Part shown: positions 19,011 through 29,100 of the stretch, piece by piece | Layout: every line of letters begins with the position of its first letter | Numbering within the stretch: the first letter of the stretch is position 1 | Origin: a virus | Virus record (IMG/VR): IMGVR_UViG_3300032222_000151 | Coordinates: 54,810-118,809 of that record | Strand: one strand, 5' to 3' | DNA: 64,000 nucleotides | Program-made: the position numbers and the translations under genes | The notes under the pieces: model-generated | Told to the model about the DNA's origin: nothing | Databases searched by the model: none | Seen by the model: the letters and a program-made list of their open reading frames with translations, nothing else

Positions 19011-19684
19011 TATGCACCTACCCCTGCGTTAGCAATCCAGCGATAGCCAGTTGACACACCTTTTGTCTTGCCCATCTTTTTGCCTGCCTGCATATCTTTT
19101 CTATAAACCTGTGGATTTTCAAGATACTGTGCAACACCGCTTACTCTTAAGAACGCTTGTGAAAAATATCTGTTAAAGAACATATCGAAAACCTTTTCAA
19201 ATCCGCCTTGAACTTCTGTTCCTCCAGGATTATCTACTCTTACTTCATTTTTTGTAAACACCATTTCTCCATTTTCTTCAAATGCTAAAGCCTGTGCAAC
19301 TCTTGGTCTAATTACAACTGGAATACCTTCTTCCATAATTCTTGCTTTGTCATAAAAAGGAACTCTTGATCCATTCTTTATTGATGTGGACTGGCTAAAC
19401 GATGATCTAAAAGAGAGTCCTAAGTTACTTGTTGTATATGATATGTCATACAGTCTTGCGCTTGGGCTTCCAGTTTGATTCCATTCGTATATGTGGTGAA
19501 GCATATCTGGATTAACTCTTGCGTTTGAATCAATAAATTGCTTCATTACCTCAACAGTTTCCATGCCCAGAGTTTTTAAAAATATAGTCTTTCCTTTTTG
19601 AACACCTTCTAAAAAACCAACTGAATAATCAATTATGTTATTCATTTCTTTTTTAAACTGATTAGAATTAAATACAGTCCTCAT
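19010..19684 (-). CDS. HK97 gp10-like head-tail connector / neck protein, 224 aa
   Basis: The N-terminal helix (SNQFKKEMNNIIDYSVGF) and the KGKTIFLKTLGMETVEVMKQ segment resemble the gp10 family of neck and minor tail-completion proteins. The C-terminus is basic and glycine-rich (KKMGKTKGVSTGYRW). It overlaps the upstream stopper-like gene by 4 bases and the tail terminator-like gene by one base, placing it firmly in the neck module. The exact joint it makes is inferred. Confidence 0.68.
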   Translation of the reverse strand: MRTVFNSNQFKKEMNNIIDYSVGFLEGVQKGKTIFLKTLGMETVEVMKQFIDSNARVNPDMLHHIYEWNQTGSPSARLYDISYTTSNLGLSFRSSFSQSTSIKNGSRVPFYDKARIMEEGIPVVIRPRVAQALAFEENGEMVFTKNEVRVDNPGGTEVQGGFEKVFDMFFNRYFSQAFLRVSGVAQYLENPQVYRKDMQAGKKMGKTKGVSTGYRWIANAGVGA

Positions 19685-20130
19685 ACGTCACCTGTCTGAT
19701 TCTCTGATCTTCTAATTACTACCTTATACGATTCAACCACTCCGAATGGGCCTACGAATGGCTCATATGTGGCTATTTCAAATAGTGTACCCTTTCCAGA
19801 TCGTGGGCCAGAGGTTTCTATGTATACAAGATTTCCTTCTTGATCTTTGATATCTGTTATCAATATATTTGTTAAAGAGTTTTTGTTATCACGAGAAGAT
19901 ATTCTTAGATCAGACTTTACTCTACCGATGAGAATTGAGTTCTGTGTTATATTTACATTTGGCTTTACTTCTTCTTTAAATGCTGATCCTCCTGATGAAA
20001 AACTACAGGCAAAAACCCTATCTAATATCCATTGCTTTTTAATTGCACCAAAATCACCTTGCTCAACTATTGGGTGATATACAGACGCTTGCATTGGAAA
20101 CATGAAGTCTGGGGTTTCGCAAACAGTCAT
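19681..20130 (-). CDS. head closure (stopper)-like protein, 149 aa
   Basis: A 149-residue beta-rich protein in the position of head-tail stopper proteins, which close the portal channel after packaging. Strands such as NSILIGRVKSDLRI and LTNILITDIKDQEGNLVYIE are visible, and the C-terminal YKVVIRRSENQ is typical of the small SPP1 gp16-like barrel. I cannot confirm the family without a profile search. It is coupled by single-base and four-base overlaps to both neighbours. Confidence 0.62.
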   Translation of the reverse strand: MTVCETPDFMFPMQASVYHPIVEQGDFGAIKKQWILDRVFACSFSSGGSAFKEEVKPNVNITQNSILIGRVKSDLRISSRDNKNSLTNILITDIKDQEGNLVYIETSGPRSGKGTLFEIATYEPFVGPFGVVESYKVVIRRSENQTGDV

Positions 20131-21026
20131 TATAGTACCCCAAGTTTTGTAATAGACTTAACATACTTTGAAAGTATCTTGTCTACAATTATGTTTCCTG
20201 TTCCTTCAAAAAGACCCTTATCAAACTGAATTCTATATTGATCTGTATTATAAGAAGAAATAAATCTCTTGTAATAATCTAGTTTACCGCACTCAATGTC
20301 ATGAATGAGCATCTCTGTTGCTCGAACAATATCTGATGGAACTACTGTGTGGCCATATTCTACTGTTATTAAATAATCCCAGCCTCTTCCAAAACCTCTA
20401 TAAACAAACTGAGGATCAAGTGAGTCAGATGATGCTGCTGGAAGAACTAGTGGTGCAGATTCTGCACGGTTAATATTGTCTACAGACTTTTCAACAATTG
20501 CTGTCTTGTCTGATGTTACCTCATACTGTCTATCTTCAACTAATTGATTGTTTTCGTAAACAGACAAAACCTTTTTTACATCGTCCCAGATTGGCAAAAA
20601 GTCTGATCCACTTCCTTCAAAGTGCAAGACTTTCTTCTTATAATAAAATCCTTCTGGCACTATTGAGTCAATAATTGCTCTTGCAATTTCTTCATTGAGT
20701 GCATATGCTGCTATATCTGATGCTGTTGTTGCCTTTGTTGATGGGTCAACATATGGTCTAAAGATCTCATAGGTTTCATCCTGAAGAATTCTTTCTTCCT
20801 CAGTTCCTAAATCTGCAACAATTTCAACTCTGTATGAAGAGTCGTATTTGCCAGGAAGGGATATCTCTAAGACATCTGTAGATGAAGAATCTAAAAACGT
20901 TAATGTAGAAATTGAAAGGTCCGCCATATCCGTTATGGTAACAGTTATATCTGCATCTGTAACTCCCGCTGGAATTACAAAATTAACAGGTACTTCTGCA
21001 TATGGCGAAACTCTCAATATTTCCAT
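20130..21026 (-). CDS. head-tail adaptor-like protein with N-terminal beta domain, 298 aa
   Basis: The C-terminal 190 residues hold the helices expected of head-tail adaptors (DIAAYALNEEIARAIIDSIV, DIVRATEMLIHDIECGKLDY) that dock onto the portal. The N-terminal 95 residues are an Ig-like beta domain (ADITVTITDMADLSISTLTF). Actinophages often fuse a decorative beta domain to this connector. It lies between the capsid-proximal genes and the stopper. The ATG follows closely on the 144-aa gene, whose stop is 6 bp away. Confidence 0.65.
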   Translation of the reverse strand: MEILRVSPYAEVPVNFVIPAGVTDADITVTITDMADLSISTLTFLDSSSTDVLEISLPGKYDSSYRVEIVADLGTEEERILQDETYEIFRPYVDPSTKATTASDIAAYALNEEIARAIIDSIVPEGFYYKKKVLHFEGSGSDFLPIWDDVKKVLSVYENNQLVEDRQYEVTSDKTAIVEKSVDNINRAESAPLVLPAASSDSLDPQFVYRGFGRGWDYLITVEYGHTVVPSDIVRATEMLIHDIECGKLDYYKRFISSYNTDQYRIQFDKGLFEGTGNIIVDKILSKYVKSITKLGVL

Positions 21027-21032
21027 ACTTAT

Positions 21033-21467
21033 TTACCCTAGAACCTTTTTGACTTCTTCAGGTGTTGCAAGGCGAACATGTGAGCGAGTTAGCCACTTGT
21101 CTGCCTGTGCCTGTGTAACAATGTTGTATCCTCTAGAAACTGATCCAACCTCTGACCAGTTAACATTCTTTGTAGAATAAATAGCGACCTTGTTTCCAAG
21201 TTCTGACTCTGGCTTAATTTTTCTCTTTGGGCCGTCTGCTGCTACTGATCCAATTGCGCCTGTCTCTGTAAACCCTAGTGCTTGCTCTGGTTCTGATGCA
21301 GCAGGTGCTTCGACAACTGGTGTCTCTACTACTGGTGCCTCAACAACTGATTCGACTACTGGCTCTGCTACATGCTCTACTGGTGCCTCTACCGCTGGGG
21401 CTTCGACATGGGCTTGCTCTTCTGCATTTTCTACTGAAAACGGATTGTTATAATTATTATTTTCCAT
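21033..21467 (-). CDS. capsid-proximal protein with Val-Glu-Ala-Pro repeats, 144 aa
   Basis: Residues 18-62 are a low-complexity linker of VEAP/VETP/VEA units, probably extended. Residues 80-144 form a small basic domain (KRKIKPESELGNKVAIYST ... ATPEEVKKVLG) resembling peptide-binding or decoration modules that follow capsid genes. A strong AAGGAGG precedes the ATG. A TATAAT box (21486-21491) lies about 20 nt upstream, after the capsid terminator. Role unknown: a capsid decoration or connector accessory protein is the best guess. Confidence 0.6.
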   Translation of the reverse strand: MENNNYNNPFSVENAEEQAHVEAPAVEAPVEHVAEPVVESVVEAPVVETPVVEAPAASEPEQALGFTETGAIGSVAADGPKRKIKPESELGNKVAIYSTKNVNWSEVGSVSRGYNIVTQAQADKWLTRSHVRLATPEEVKKVLG

Positions 21468-21506
21468 TGTATCCTCCTTGTTTGTATTATATCATTAAAG
21501 TATTAA

Positions 21507-21536
21507 GGGGGACAGGAGAGTGAACTCCCGCCCCCC
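21507..21536 (-). terminator. G/C-rich hairpin after the capsid gene
   Basis: On the minus strand a run of six G pairs with a run of five C around an inner GGAG/CTCC stem. It lies about 20 nt past the capsid stop and before the next gene's -10 box. There is no T-tract, so it may be a partial terminator or an mRNA-stabilising 3' end. Confidence 0.65.
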
Positions 21537-21557
21537 ATTAAAGGTACTGTTTACAGA

Positions 21558-22691
21558 TTACTCATCTGCTGCAGCGTCAGCGAATGCAATTGCATCCTCT
21601 TCTTCCCACTGAATACCAAAGCGGACGAATACTGTGTACTCAATTGTGTCCTTCTTTGCTACGTATTCACGGTTTACTGTGATATCGCGCTGGAATCCCC
21701 ATACACGGTTTGCAGGGAATGTCAAATCGATATAGCCTGCTGGGTAGTAAGGAACTTCCTGAACTTCAATTCCGAGAACACGAGTTGTACGTGCTCCACC
21801 GAATGTCTGTCCGATACCATCAAGGTATGACTGGCGATTTGCCTGGGTTGATCCTGGCATCTGGCCTGCGAATGCTTCTGCAACTGCATCAGCAAGTGTA
21901 CCGTTGTTCTTAACGATTCCACCGAATGCGTCTGTACCTGCGTAGAACTTAAGATTGTTCTTAAGTGCACGGTACTTACGTGGCATTGCATTGATGATGC
22001 CCTGCATTACATCAGGTGTCCAAGCATTATCTGCTACGGTCACTACTGACTCATGTGCATCTCCGTTTGTCTTTACCTTGTTGATAAAGCCTGGCATGAT
22101 TGACAAGAATGCTCCTGTTGAACCATCACCATTGATAGCGAGATCTTCGATATCATTTGCGAATGCGTTTGTCATCAAGCGTACCAAGTGATCTTCTAGA
22201 GCGTCACCTTCTACACCATCTTCCAATGATTCTGCTGTTACTTCCCAATCAAGACGAATCTTCTTGGTAGTAAGTTCGACCTTAGAGAATGTTGCACCTG
22301 TGTTTGTGTATGTACCAACTGCTTGCGCTGCTGCACGGATTACACGCTCACCGACGTTTACCTTCTCAAGTTCCATAGAATTAGCCTTCATTGTTACACG
22401 ACGGCCATCCTTTGCTAATACTGTTGCATCCCAAACATAGTCGATAAAACGACGTGCCTGCTCAGGGCGCAAAATTCCAGAAGCCGCTGAACCACTAGGG
22501 TTAACAGCGTTTGCTCCGCTTGTAGATCCAAGAGTTGCTGTTGGAATGTTACCAAGTGTATCTGCACCTGGGTTTGTTACTCCACCAATTCCACCTGATG
22601 CGAAAGCACCTTGGCCCTGGTAAAGTCCTGGTGCTGTTCCACCTAGATCTCCAGATGCGCCTGGCTGGTTTTTGATTATTTCTTCTGACAT
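21558..22691 (-). CDS. major capsid protein (HK97 fold), 377 aa
   Basis: The shell protein. It follows portal and protease-scaffold and has HK97-type features: a long flexible Gly/Ala/Thr-rich N-terminus (residues 1-70) followed by RPEQARRFIDYVWDATVLAK; then KVELTTKKIRLDWEVTAESL, which is the E-loop and spine-helix area; and a C-terminal RDITVNREYVAKKDTIEYTV strand set. The start is MSEEIIKNQ because AGGAGGTGA lies 5 nt upstream; a nine-residue longer reading is in frame but lacks such a site. The stretch before residue 70 may be removed by the protease upstream. Confidence 0.92.
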   Translation of the reverse strand: MSEEIIKNQPGASGDLGGTAPGLYQGQGAFASGGIGGVTNPGADTLGNIPTATLGSTSGANAVNPSGSAASGILRPEQARRFIDYVWDATVLAKDGRRVTMKANSMELEKVNVGERVIRAAAQAVGTYTNTGATFSKVELTTKKIRLDWEVTAESLEDGVEGDALEDHLVRLMTNAFANDIEDLAINGDGSTGAFLSIMPGFINKVKTNGDAHESVVTVADNAWTPDVMQGIINAMPRKYRALKNNLKFYAGTDAFGGIVKNNGTLADAVAEAFAGQMPGSTQANRQSYLDGIGQTFGGARTTRVLGIEVQEVPYYPAGYIDLTFPANRVWGFQRDITVNREYVAKKDTIEYTVFVRFGIQWEEEDAIAFADAAADE

Positions 22692-22714
22692 ATTGTCACC
22701 TCCTAGTGATTTGT

Positions 22715-23293
22715 TCATTTGAATAGATCGGCTGTTTTGAGGAAACTACCGCCCCATAGGGATTTTTCAACCATTTCAGGTTGAGACTGAAAGATATCGC
22801 CGATATCTCCAGACTTTCGGAATGCGGTGTCTGCTTCCACAGCGTCTACTCGTTTTCCAAATTCATTAAACTCGCTTGATACTGCTGCAATATCTTTTGC
22901 AACTGCTGCAAACGAATCCTTTACTGTCTCAACATCTACCTTTGAAGACTTAAGAAGTTCTACTTCTGCTTGCAAAGATTTTACTGTTGATAATAGATCG
23001 CTAAAGGCTGATGTTAGATTATTCTTGATTTCTGCAATTGCTTCTACAACTACATCATCTGACTTAGATACATCTGCGTCTGTGTCTGCTACCTTTTCAA
23101 CTTCTTCTGCAACTGGTGCATCTTCAGTTTCTGCTGCTGGTGCTTCGTCTGACTTAACAACATCTGCTGTTTCTGTCTCTTCTGCCTTTGCAACTTCTTC
23201 GGTAACTTCTTCAACCACGGCATCTGCCTCTGGAGCGACCACAACATCTTCAACTACATCTGTCTTTTCAACTTGTGTTTTTGATTTTGTCAT
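22715..23293 (-). CDS. nested scaffold protein from an internal start, 192 aa
   Basis: In frame within the protease gene, an AAGGAGGT lies 7 nt before ATG (MTKSKTQVEK). This is the best ribosome-binding site in the gene and falls just where the protease domain ends and the acidic scaffold domain begins. Lambda makes C and Nu3 in the same nested way. The product would be the acidic coiled-coil scaffold in excess over the fusion. The protein is inferred from the site and the domain boundary; no product is shown. Confidence 0.7.
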   Translation of the reverse strand: MTKSKTQVEKTDVVEDVVVAPEADAVVEEVTEEVAKAEETETADVVKSDEAPAAETEDAPVAEEVEKVADTDADVSKSDDVVVEAIAEIKNNLTSAFSDLLSTVKSLQAEVELLKSSKVDVETVKDSFAAVAKDIAAVSSEFNEFGKRVDAVEADTAFRKSGDIGDIFQSQPEMVEKSLWGGSFLKTADLFK

Positions 23294-24052
23294 AGGTTGT
23301 ACCTCCTTGTTAATCTTAGAAGTATTAATGCCTTTAGCACTATCAACTAAGAATTTTATCATTGTTGTTTTTTCATCATCCGTTTTTTCAACGAACCCTA
23401 TATTTTCCATCTGCTCTCCAGTAACGGGGCTAAGTTCTGACTCGTTTTCAGATGATATAACAATTCCATTTTCTTTATCGTAAAAAACATTTTCTAATAC
23501 TGTTGAGTCTGCCTTGATAACATCTACGCCATCAACCTTTTCAACTGAAACAATATTTGCAAACTGATTTGCTGGGGAATCTACAAGACTCAACTCAACC
23601 AAATCATAATCCTTAATAATTCTAATCTGTGAGTCTGACTTCTCGTCATAACCGTCATCCCACTTATTCATTCGTCCACCAATAGAAAAACCAGTGAGCG
23701 TTCCATCTAGAACTTTCTCCCAAGTATCTTGTGCACCCTTTGAAACATATGCAGAAACAAATACGCCCTTGTAGAACTTCTTTGTCTCTGGATCGAAATA
23801 CTTATCTTCTTTAAAGTTAACCATCTTGCCAACTGCTAGTGGCTGGTGCATTTCTCTAATGTTCCCACGGAACTTTGCAAATGCGTTCATAGATGCTTCT
23901 GATGTAACAATGTCCATCTGCTTGTCAAGGTTGTCTAGTGATGCAAAACCTGAAACGATACGACGCTCTTTGTCTACCTTGTTAAAAGGCATTGAAAGAC
24001 GAAGATTTTCCCCATCTGAATTCCAATGGGCTTTGGATATATTGCTCACCAT
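22715..24052 (-). CDS. prohead protease fused to scaffold, 445 aa
   Basis: Residues about 1-190 are an S78-type prohead protease: RIVSGFASLDNLDKQMDIV, an invariant-looking REMHQP with the catalytic His, TLTGFSIGGR with the catalytic Ser, and DLVELSLVDSPANQ. Residues 250-445 form an acidic, Ala/Glu/Val-rich, coiled-coil scaffold (VEEVTEEVAKAEE, SLQAEVELLKS). It cuts scaffold and capsid N-termini during maturation. The start MVSNISKAH is chosen because longer readings run back into the portal gene in another frame. An internal start gives the scaffold alone (see next entry). Confidence 0.88.
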   Translation of the reverse strand: MVSNISKAHWNSDGENLRLSMPFNKVDKERRIVSGFASLDNLDKQMDIVTSEASMNAFAKFRGNIREMHQPLAVGKMVNFKEDKYFDPETKKFYKGVFVSAYVSKGAQDTWEKVLDGTLTGFSIGGRMNKWDDGYDEKSDSQIRIIKDYDLVELSLVDSPANQFANIVSVEKVDGVDVIKADSTVLENVFYDKENGIVISSENESELSPVTGEQMENIGFVEKTDDEKTTMIKFLVDSAKGINTSKINKEVQPMTKSKTQVEKTDVVEDVVVAPEADAVVEEVTEEVAKAEETETADVVKSDEAPAAETEDAPVAEEVEKVADTDADVSKSDDVVVEAIAEIKNNLTSAFSDLLSTVKSLQAEVELLKSSKVDVETVKDSFAAVAKDIAAVSSEFNEFGKRVDAVEADTAFRKSGDIGDIFQSQPEMVEKSLWGGSFLKTADLFK

Positions 24053-24104
24053 TATATTATAAACCCCCTTTTGTACATATATCACATATTGGACATATTG
24101 GACA

Positions 24105-25697
24105 TTAAGGAGTTCTTCTTCCCTCTCCCTTTGGGGCTCTTCCAGCAACTGTTGAAGTGCTGTCAGAGTTGTTATTTGTTCTCTCTGCATCTCTGGCTCT
24201 TGTTGTAGTTGCCTCTGCTGCTGATGGTGCCTTAAGATCTAGAACCTCATCACCGCCATCTCTTTGAGGCATATCCAAAACAACTCTTGCCTCGTTAGGA
24301 GTCATGATCTGATTCTTAACATATCTTTCAAGAATTTGAGACTGTGCTATTTCGTCAGTCAGAGTTAACTCGTTAAACACAAACTCAATAATGTCTGTCT
24401 TTTCACGAATGATCTTATTGATCATTTTTTCTAACTGTCTTTGTGCTGGTCTTGCAACCTGCTCCTTAAAGGTGCGATCCTGTGCAAGTGCTGCTGCAAT
24501 AGATCCAGAATCGCCACCTCCAAGTTTAGATAGTGGCACTTGATGTGCTACAAGGATATCATCACGGTTTTGCTTACGATACTCTTTAAATGAGCCGTCC
24601 TGTATCCCGTCTTCGATGGGCTCCATCTTAAATTCTACCTTGTTGTTTTCGCTATCACCTGGAAGTGGAATATATAGCGTTCTGTGCGATTGCCCCCTGA
24701 GATTTGTCTGTAAGAATCGGAACATCTTATCTTCTGCATCTCCAGAAAGTTTTGCACCCTTTAACGTTACAACATAACGTGGCACTGCTTTATTTGCAAA
24801 ATAATCAATATTGTATTGTGAGGCAAGTGAGTCTCCATGTAGTGAGTTAATAGCCGACATTATGTCTGGCACTCCGTAGAATGTGTTGAGAGGTGAGTAC
24901 TGCTTAAAGTGAATAATCTCGTTTGGTCTAGCGTCTGTTGTTAGTGGATTTTGATTCTTTGCTCCAAAGTTACGGAAGTACACAATCTTGTTTCCAATAA
25001 TCTGTACGTACCCATCCTTGATTCTTCGTACTCGCATTGTTGTTGCTGGTATATGTCCAACGTATCCAATTTCTCCACGAGTGGTTCTTCCGATTTCTAA
25101 GTATCCATTGCCAGTTGACTGTAGGTCTGTATAAACCTTTTCCATTGTTGCTGTGAAAGAGTCGTCATCGTTAAGTGACTCTAGCCAATCACGCATTTCA
25201 ATCTTCGCTCTTTCAATTCTCTTTCGTGCCTTCTGTGTTGCACTGTTATCTTCTGAGGACTCAAGTCTCATCATTGTTCTTGGAGAAACCTTAAACTCAT
25301 AGCCAAGTCCAACAATGTTTTCTACCTTTGCATCAATTGCTGCATGGTTTGCAAAAGAGGTGTCGTAGTAATTTGCTAATTCGTAAAGATTCCATGGTGG
25401 TGTAATAACGTCAAACATTCCATAGCCGTTTACATATACTAGGCCTGGGTTTATTTCTTTTGACTGTGCTCCATCAATACCGCTTTTCCCTGCAAGTGCT
25501 GCGGTTGTGTATTGTGTTGTTGGCTCAACCATCTTGGTTGACATTCTGCTTGTTCTTCTTTTAAAGTTTGCATCTAAACCATCTAAAGTTTTTAGGGTTT
25601 CCCAATTACCATTGAAAGGATCTGACTTAGAAAAGGTGTCATCCTTTTTTAATGCTTCATCAATTCTTGCACCGATTTCATACTCACGATCTTCCAT
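24105..25697 (-). CDS. portal protein, 530 aa
   Basis: A phage portal of the HK97/SPP1 type that forms the dodecameric DNA gate. Diagnostic segments are NPNEIIHFKQYSPLNTFYGV-like residues (here ARPNEIIHFKQYSPLNTFYG), PDIMSAINSLHGDSLASQYN, the NRDDILVAHQVPLSKLG region, and a C-terminal Ser/Thr/Arg-rich tail. The basic C-terminus after residue 490 is disordered. A GAGGAG site, which includes the stop codon of the 128-aa gene, precedes the ATG, so the two genes are tightly coupled. Terminase is not adjacent, which is unusual. Confidence 0.92.
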   Translation of the reverse strand: MEDREYEIGARIDEALKKDDTFSKSDPFNGNWETLKTLDGLDANFKRRTSRMSTKMVEPTTQYTTAALAGKSGIDGAQSKEINPGLVYVNGYGMFDVITPPWNLYELANYYDTSFANHAAIDAKVENIVGLGYEFKVSPRTMMRLESSEDNSATQKARKRIERAKIEMRDWLESLNDDDSFTATMEKVYTDLQSTGNGYLEIGRTTRGEIGYVGHIPATTMRVRRIKDGYVQIIGNKIVYFRNFGAKNQNPLTTDARPNEIIHFKQYSPLNTFYGVPDIMSAINSLHGDSLASQYNIDYFANKAVPRYVVTLKGAKLSGDAEDKMFRFLQTNLRGQSHRTLYIPLPGDSENNKVEFKMEPIEDGIQDGSFKEYRKQNRDDILVAHQVPLSKLGGGDSGSIAAALAQDRTFKEQVARPAQRQLEKMINKIIREKTDIIEFVFNELTLTDEIAQSQILERYVKNQIMTPNEARVVLDMPQRDGGDEVLDLKAPSAAEATTTRARDAERTNNNSDSTSTVAGRAPKGEGRRTP

Positions 25698-25699
25698 AA

Positions 25700-26086
25700 T
25701 TACTCCTCATCGCCATACAAAGCAATTGTGTCTTTTGCTGCTTGAACAGCGCCGAGATCGTTTAGGTTTGGAATTAATCCAGCCTTCATTCTGTCAACCT
25801 GTTCAGAATACTCTTCTTCAGAAACTCTTGTTAGTCCTGGAACAAACACACAAGTGCCGTCTCCTGGATCTCCATAATGCATGGCAGTCTTTTTTAGTTC
25901 TGCTATTTTAGATATATCGTTCTTGTCTGAAGGAATGTTTAGTACAGAGCCAGTACCGTCTGTAAACCACTTTCCATTTGCCTTCTTATAGACATAAAGG
26001 CCCCAGTCATAGTTCTTTTCAATGACTTGTCGTCTAACATTTTTTACAATTGGTTGACCAGTTTTTGGGTCTATTAGCGAATCCAT
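25700..26086 (-). CDS. unknown protein coupled to portal, 128 aa
   Basis: I do not recognise it. The sequence has a Trp/Tyr-rich beta segment (NYDWGLYVYKKANGKWF), then a predicted helical C-terminus. Short proteins directly upstream of the portal often regulate packaging or bind the portal, but there is no direct evidence here. The ATG chosen is the second of two close ATGs because TATACT lies 7 nt before it; the first ATG (26092) would sit within one base of the -10 box. Confidence 0.7.
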   Translation of the reverse strand: MDSLIDPKTGQPIVKNVRRQVIEKNYDWGLYVYKKANGKWFTDGTGSVLNIPSDKNDISKIAELKKTAMHYGDPGDGTCVFVPGLTRVSEEEYSEQVDRMKAGLIPNLNDLGAVQAAKDTIALYGDEE

Positions 26087-26093
26087 ATCCATA

Positions 26094-26099
26094 AGTATA
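26094..26099 (-). promoter_or_regulatory. -10 box of a leaderless promoter for the head module
   Basis: ATGGTATACT lies 7 nt before the ATG at 26086 and leaves no room for a ribosome-binding site. It would start the portal-protease-capsid transcript. Confidence 0.5.
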
Positions 26100-26104
26100 C
26101 CATA

Positions 26105-29100
26105 TCATACTGGGTCAACGACTATTTGATTCCAATTTACATCTGAGTATGCGGTATAAGCATATCCTCCAAACTGGAGAACCCTGTCATCATCTACAAC
26201 TATTTTGTTTGTTCCAGTATAACTCTTATAGACTTCTGAAGGGTTTACGCCGTAATAACTTGTTTCGGATAAAACCAAAACCTTGTTCCAGATAAATGAT
26301 CCTCCCCAGAAAGACCAGTCTAACTCATAAGCGCCCAAAACCTTGACTCTAAACCATGGTCTTTCTGCAACGTTCTGGACTTCTTGGAGATTTGTAGACT
26401 GATAAAATGAGATACTATTAAATAGAACTGGGCCAGTAAGTCTGATTGCACCCTCAAAATATGAAAAGTCAAGGCTGCTTGCAAAGTTTATACCTAGGAA
26501 GCCCCACTCCTGAAGCGTAAGAACTGGCTCCTTGACAACTTTTCCATTCCAATAAAAACCAATGCCATCTTGAACAAGTCCAGTCCTTGTATCAATTGCA
26601 TAGATCTTTGCTCTTCTTCCAGTAGGGTCACTTGCTACCATATAGAACTTTATGTATGATCCCTTGCTTTCTACCTCAAAAATTTCTGTTGGAGCGTATG
26701 GGAAATAATCCCCATCAAACCTAATTGCCATTTGCATAGCAATAACCTTAAACCCATCTGCTCTGCTTGGATTTACTGGAATCATTAGGCCACGGTTTAT
26801 GAGTGGATCATACTTCCCCTTAAGTTGTATTCCGCTTGTTTTTGTTAGATAAAGATATGGCGACGAAGCATTATAAATTGAGAATGGATTGTTCTTTTTA
26901 AAATCATAATATATACCAGACTTGGTGTATGGATATATTGGAGTTCCAAACCTTGTTCCAATAGGACTTGCATCTGATTCATTTAATGCCTGAGAAGCAT
27001 AAGAAAGTTTTTTAATGTTTACATTATTTATTAATGAGTTTTTTACATTTAGTTCAATATGTGTTACTATTGACAAATCGTTAAAGTCTACTCCCGATGG
27101 TGGATAAATAATCATATTATCAACAACTTCATATTTTGTTCTCATCCAGTCAGTACCTGGAATCAAAACACCATTTCTTGAAGGCCTTTCAATTTTTATA
27201 AAATACTCTGATGGTGCGTTAGCACCAAGTTCTGTGTACTGAAATGTTACGTAAGTCTTAACCAATGCGCCATCGGTATCATATCTGTAGTCTTTTGCAA
27301 CCTTATTCTTTAAGTCTTCGTAATCATTATAACCAGTAAAAAGATAATTATCTAGAGAAGTATAACTTCTTTGAACTGGTATTCCATATTCATTGGCAAG
27401 TTCTGCATATGTCCAATCAACTGGGTCTGTTTCTATTGCAATTGTTTTTGATGGTATTGGGTAGTTTACATTAAACTGGATAAAATCAAGGTCAAAATAT
27501 TGATCCCCTCTTTTATCAAAAACAGATTCTGCAAAATAGGTAAGAGGAATATTATCTTCCCAGTAAGCGCTAGAAGATACTGCAAGACTATAGGTCTCAA
27601 ACAGCAATTCTGGAACAAGCGTATAACTTGCAATGTGCTCAATTAAAAAGTCTTCTTCTAAAAGAAATACTCCTCCTCCAGATATTCCGCCATTTACTAC
27701 GTCTGTTAATCCTCCAGATGGTGGCTGAGATGTTGTGTCAAGTCCCGCATCTATATCTATGAGTTGATTGCTTTGATAAGCAAAAAACAAATCTTCGTTT
27801 AGTTTGGGTACTCCGTACTCGTTAAACAAGTTTTTTATTTTTTGGAAATTATACTTAGTCGTAAATCCAACATTATATATCTTTCCAGTAAATGTTGAGT
27901 TTGAAGATTTATCTCCTCCAAGGTATATTCTTAAATCAGACAATGATCCAAAAAATTCAGATGTTGGGTTTCCAAAACGCTCAACAAATCTAGAGATATT
28001 TACGCCAGCCTCAAAGAAATCATTTACATCTAAAATTCCAGAAGAGTAAAGAATTTCCGACTGACCATTTGTATGAATAACATACTCAATCTTATTATTT
28101 TTAATCTGTACTAAAAAGTAGTTACTTGTGTTTTCTTTTTCAACTTTAAATATTGTTTGGGGTGTTGAAGATACGTTTTCCTTTAACTGGAAACATCCGT
28201 AAAAAGAAGATATAGGCGTTTGAAGAATATCGAACTTTTCAAAAAACATGTAACCGTTTACGCTGTCCCAAGATGAGTTGGGCCTAAAAGAAAAGTACTC
28301 TCTGTCGTCATAAAGAAAAGCAACGGGGTTGTCTGTATTGTTTGCTTCAAGATTATCGTCAAATAGTTCTGCCTCTGTCTTAGAGGAAAGTACTATCTCT
28401 GGAAGTGGATGATTAATTACAGAAATAGATTTGTTTGAGGTAGACAGGTTATCGCTAAACCCCTGAGTCCATGATCCAGTCTTTGGGTAGGAGTAGTTTG
28501 ATGTATAGTCTGCAAAAGAGTAGTCAATTGCTACAGATGTTCCACTGTAAGAGGTATTAATATTTTCTGGAACCTCTACGCCTTGACCAAAAACAAACCT
28601 TCTTTTTGCAACTTGAGATGCCACAAGATATGGATATATTCCAACACAATCAATATCTATTGGGTACACATCTTCGTATGCATAAAAACCTATCCAGTCT
28701 TGGTCTTTTCCTTGAGAATTAAACTTTGATGGCAAACTCATTGTGCTTGTAGAATATGTCAAAGATATAACTTCTTCTCCATTAATTAAAAGAGATGCTA
28801 TATCTTTTCCTATCTTAAGATGAACAAGCATTGGCCTTGTCCACTCACCAACATAATGCGTCTTATATTCGTCGTTAATCTTTAAACCTATTGATGGTCC
28901 ATCAACATATATTCCATCATTAGAGGATATTGGGCCAATGATTCTTTTTCTATCATTTGTATAAGAGTTAACTCTAAGCCATGTTTCTAATGTGTACTGC
29001 TTAAACTGCCCAGCCTCGTTTAACATTCCAACTCCAGGAATTATTAATGATGGAAGGTTTTGATTTTCATACAATGTAGTATGGCTGTCCGTTCCGTAAA

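Noticed and set aside
22827-23483. Plus-strand Ser/Thr-rich frame opposite the scaffold region
   Set aside because: Caused by biased codons of the acidic scaffold on the other strand.
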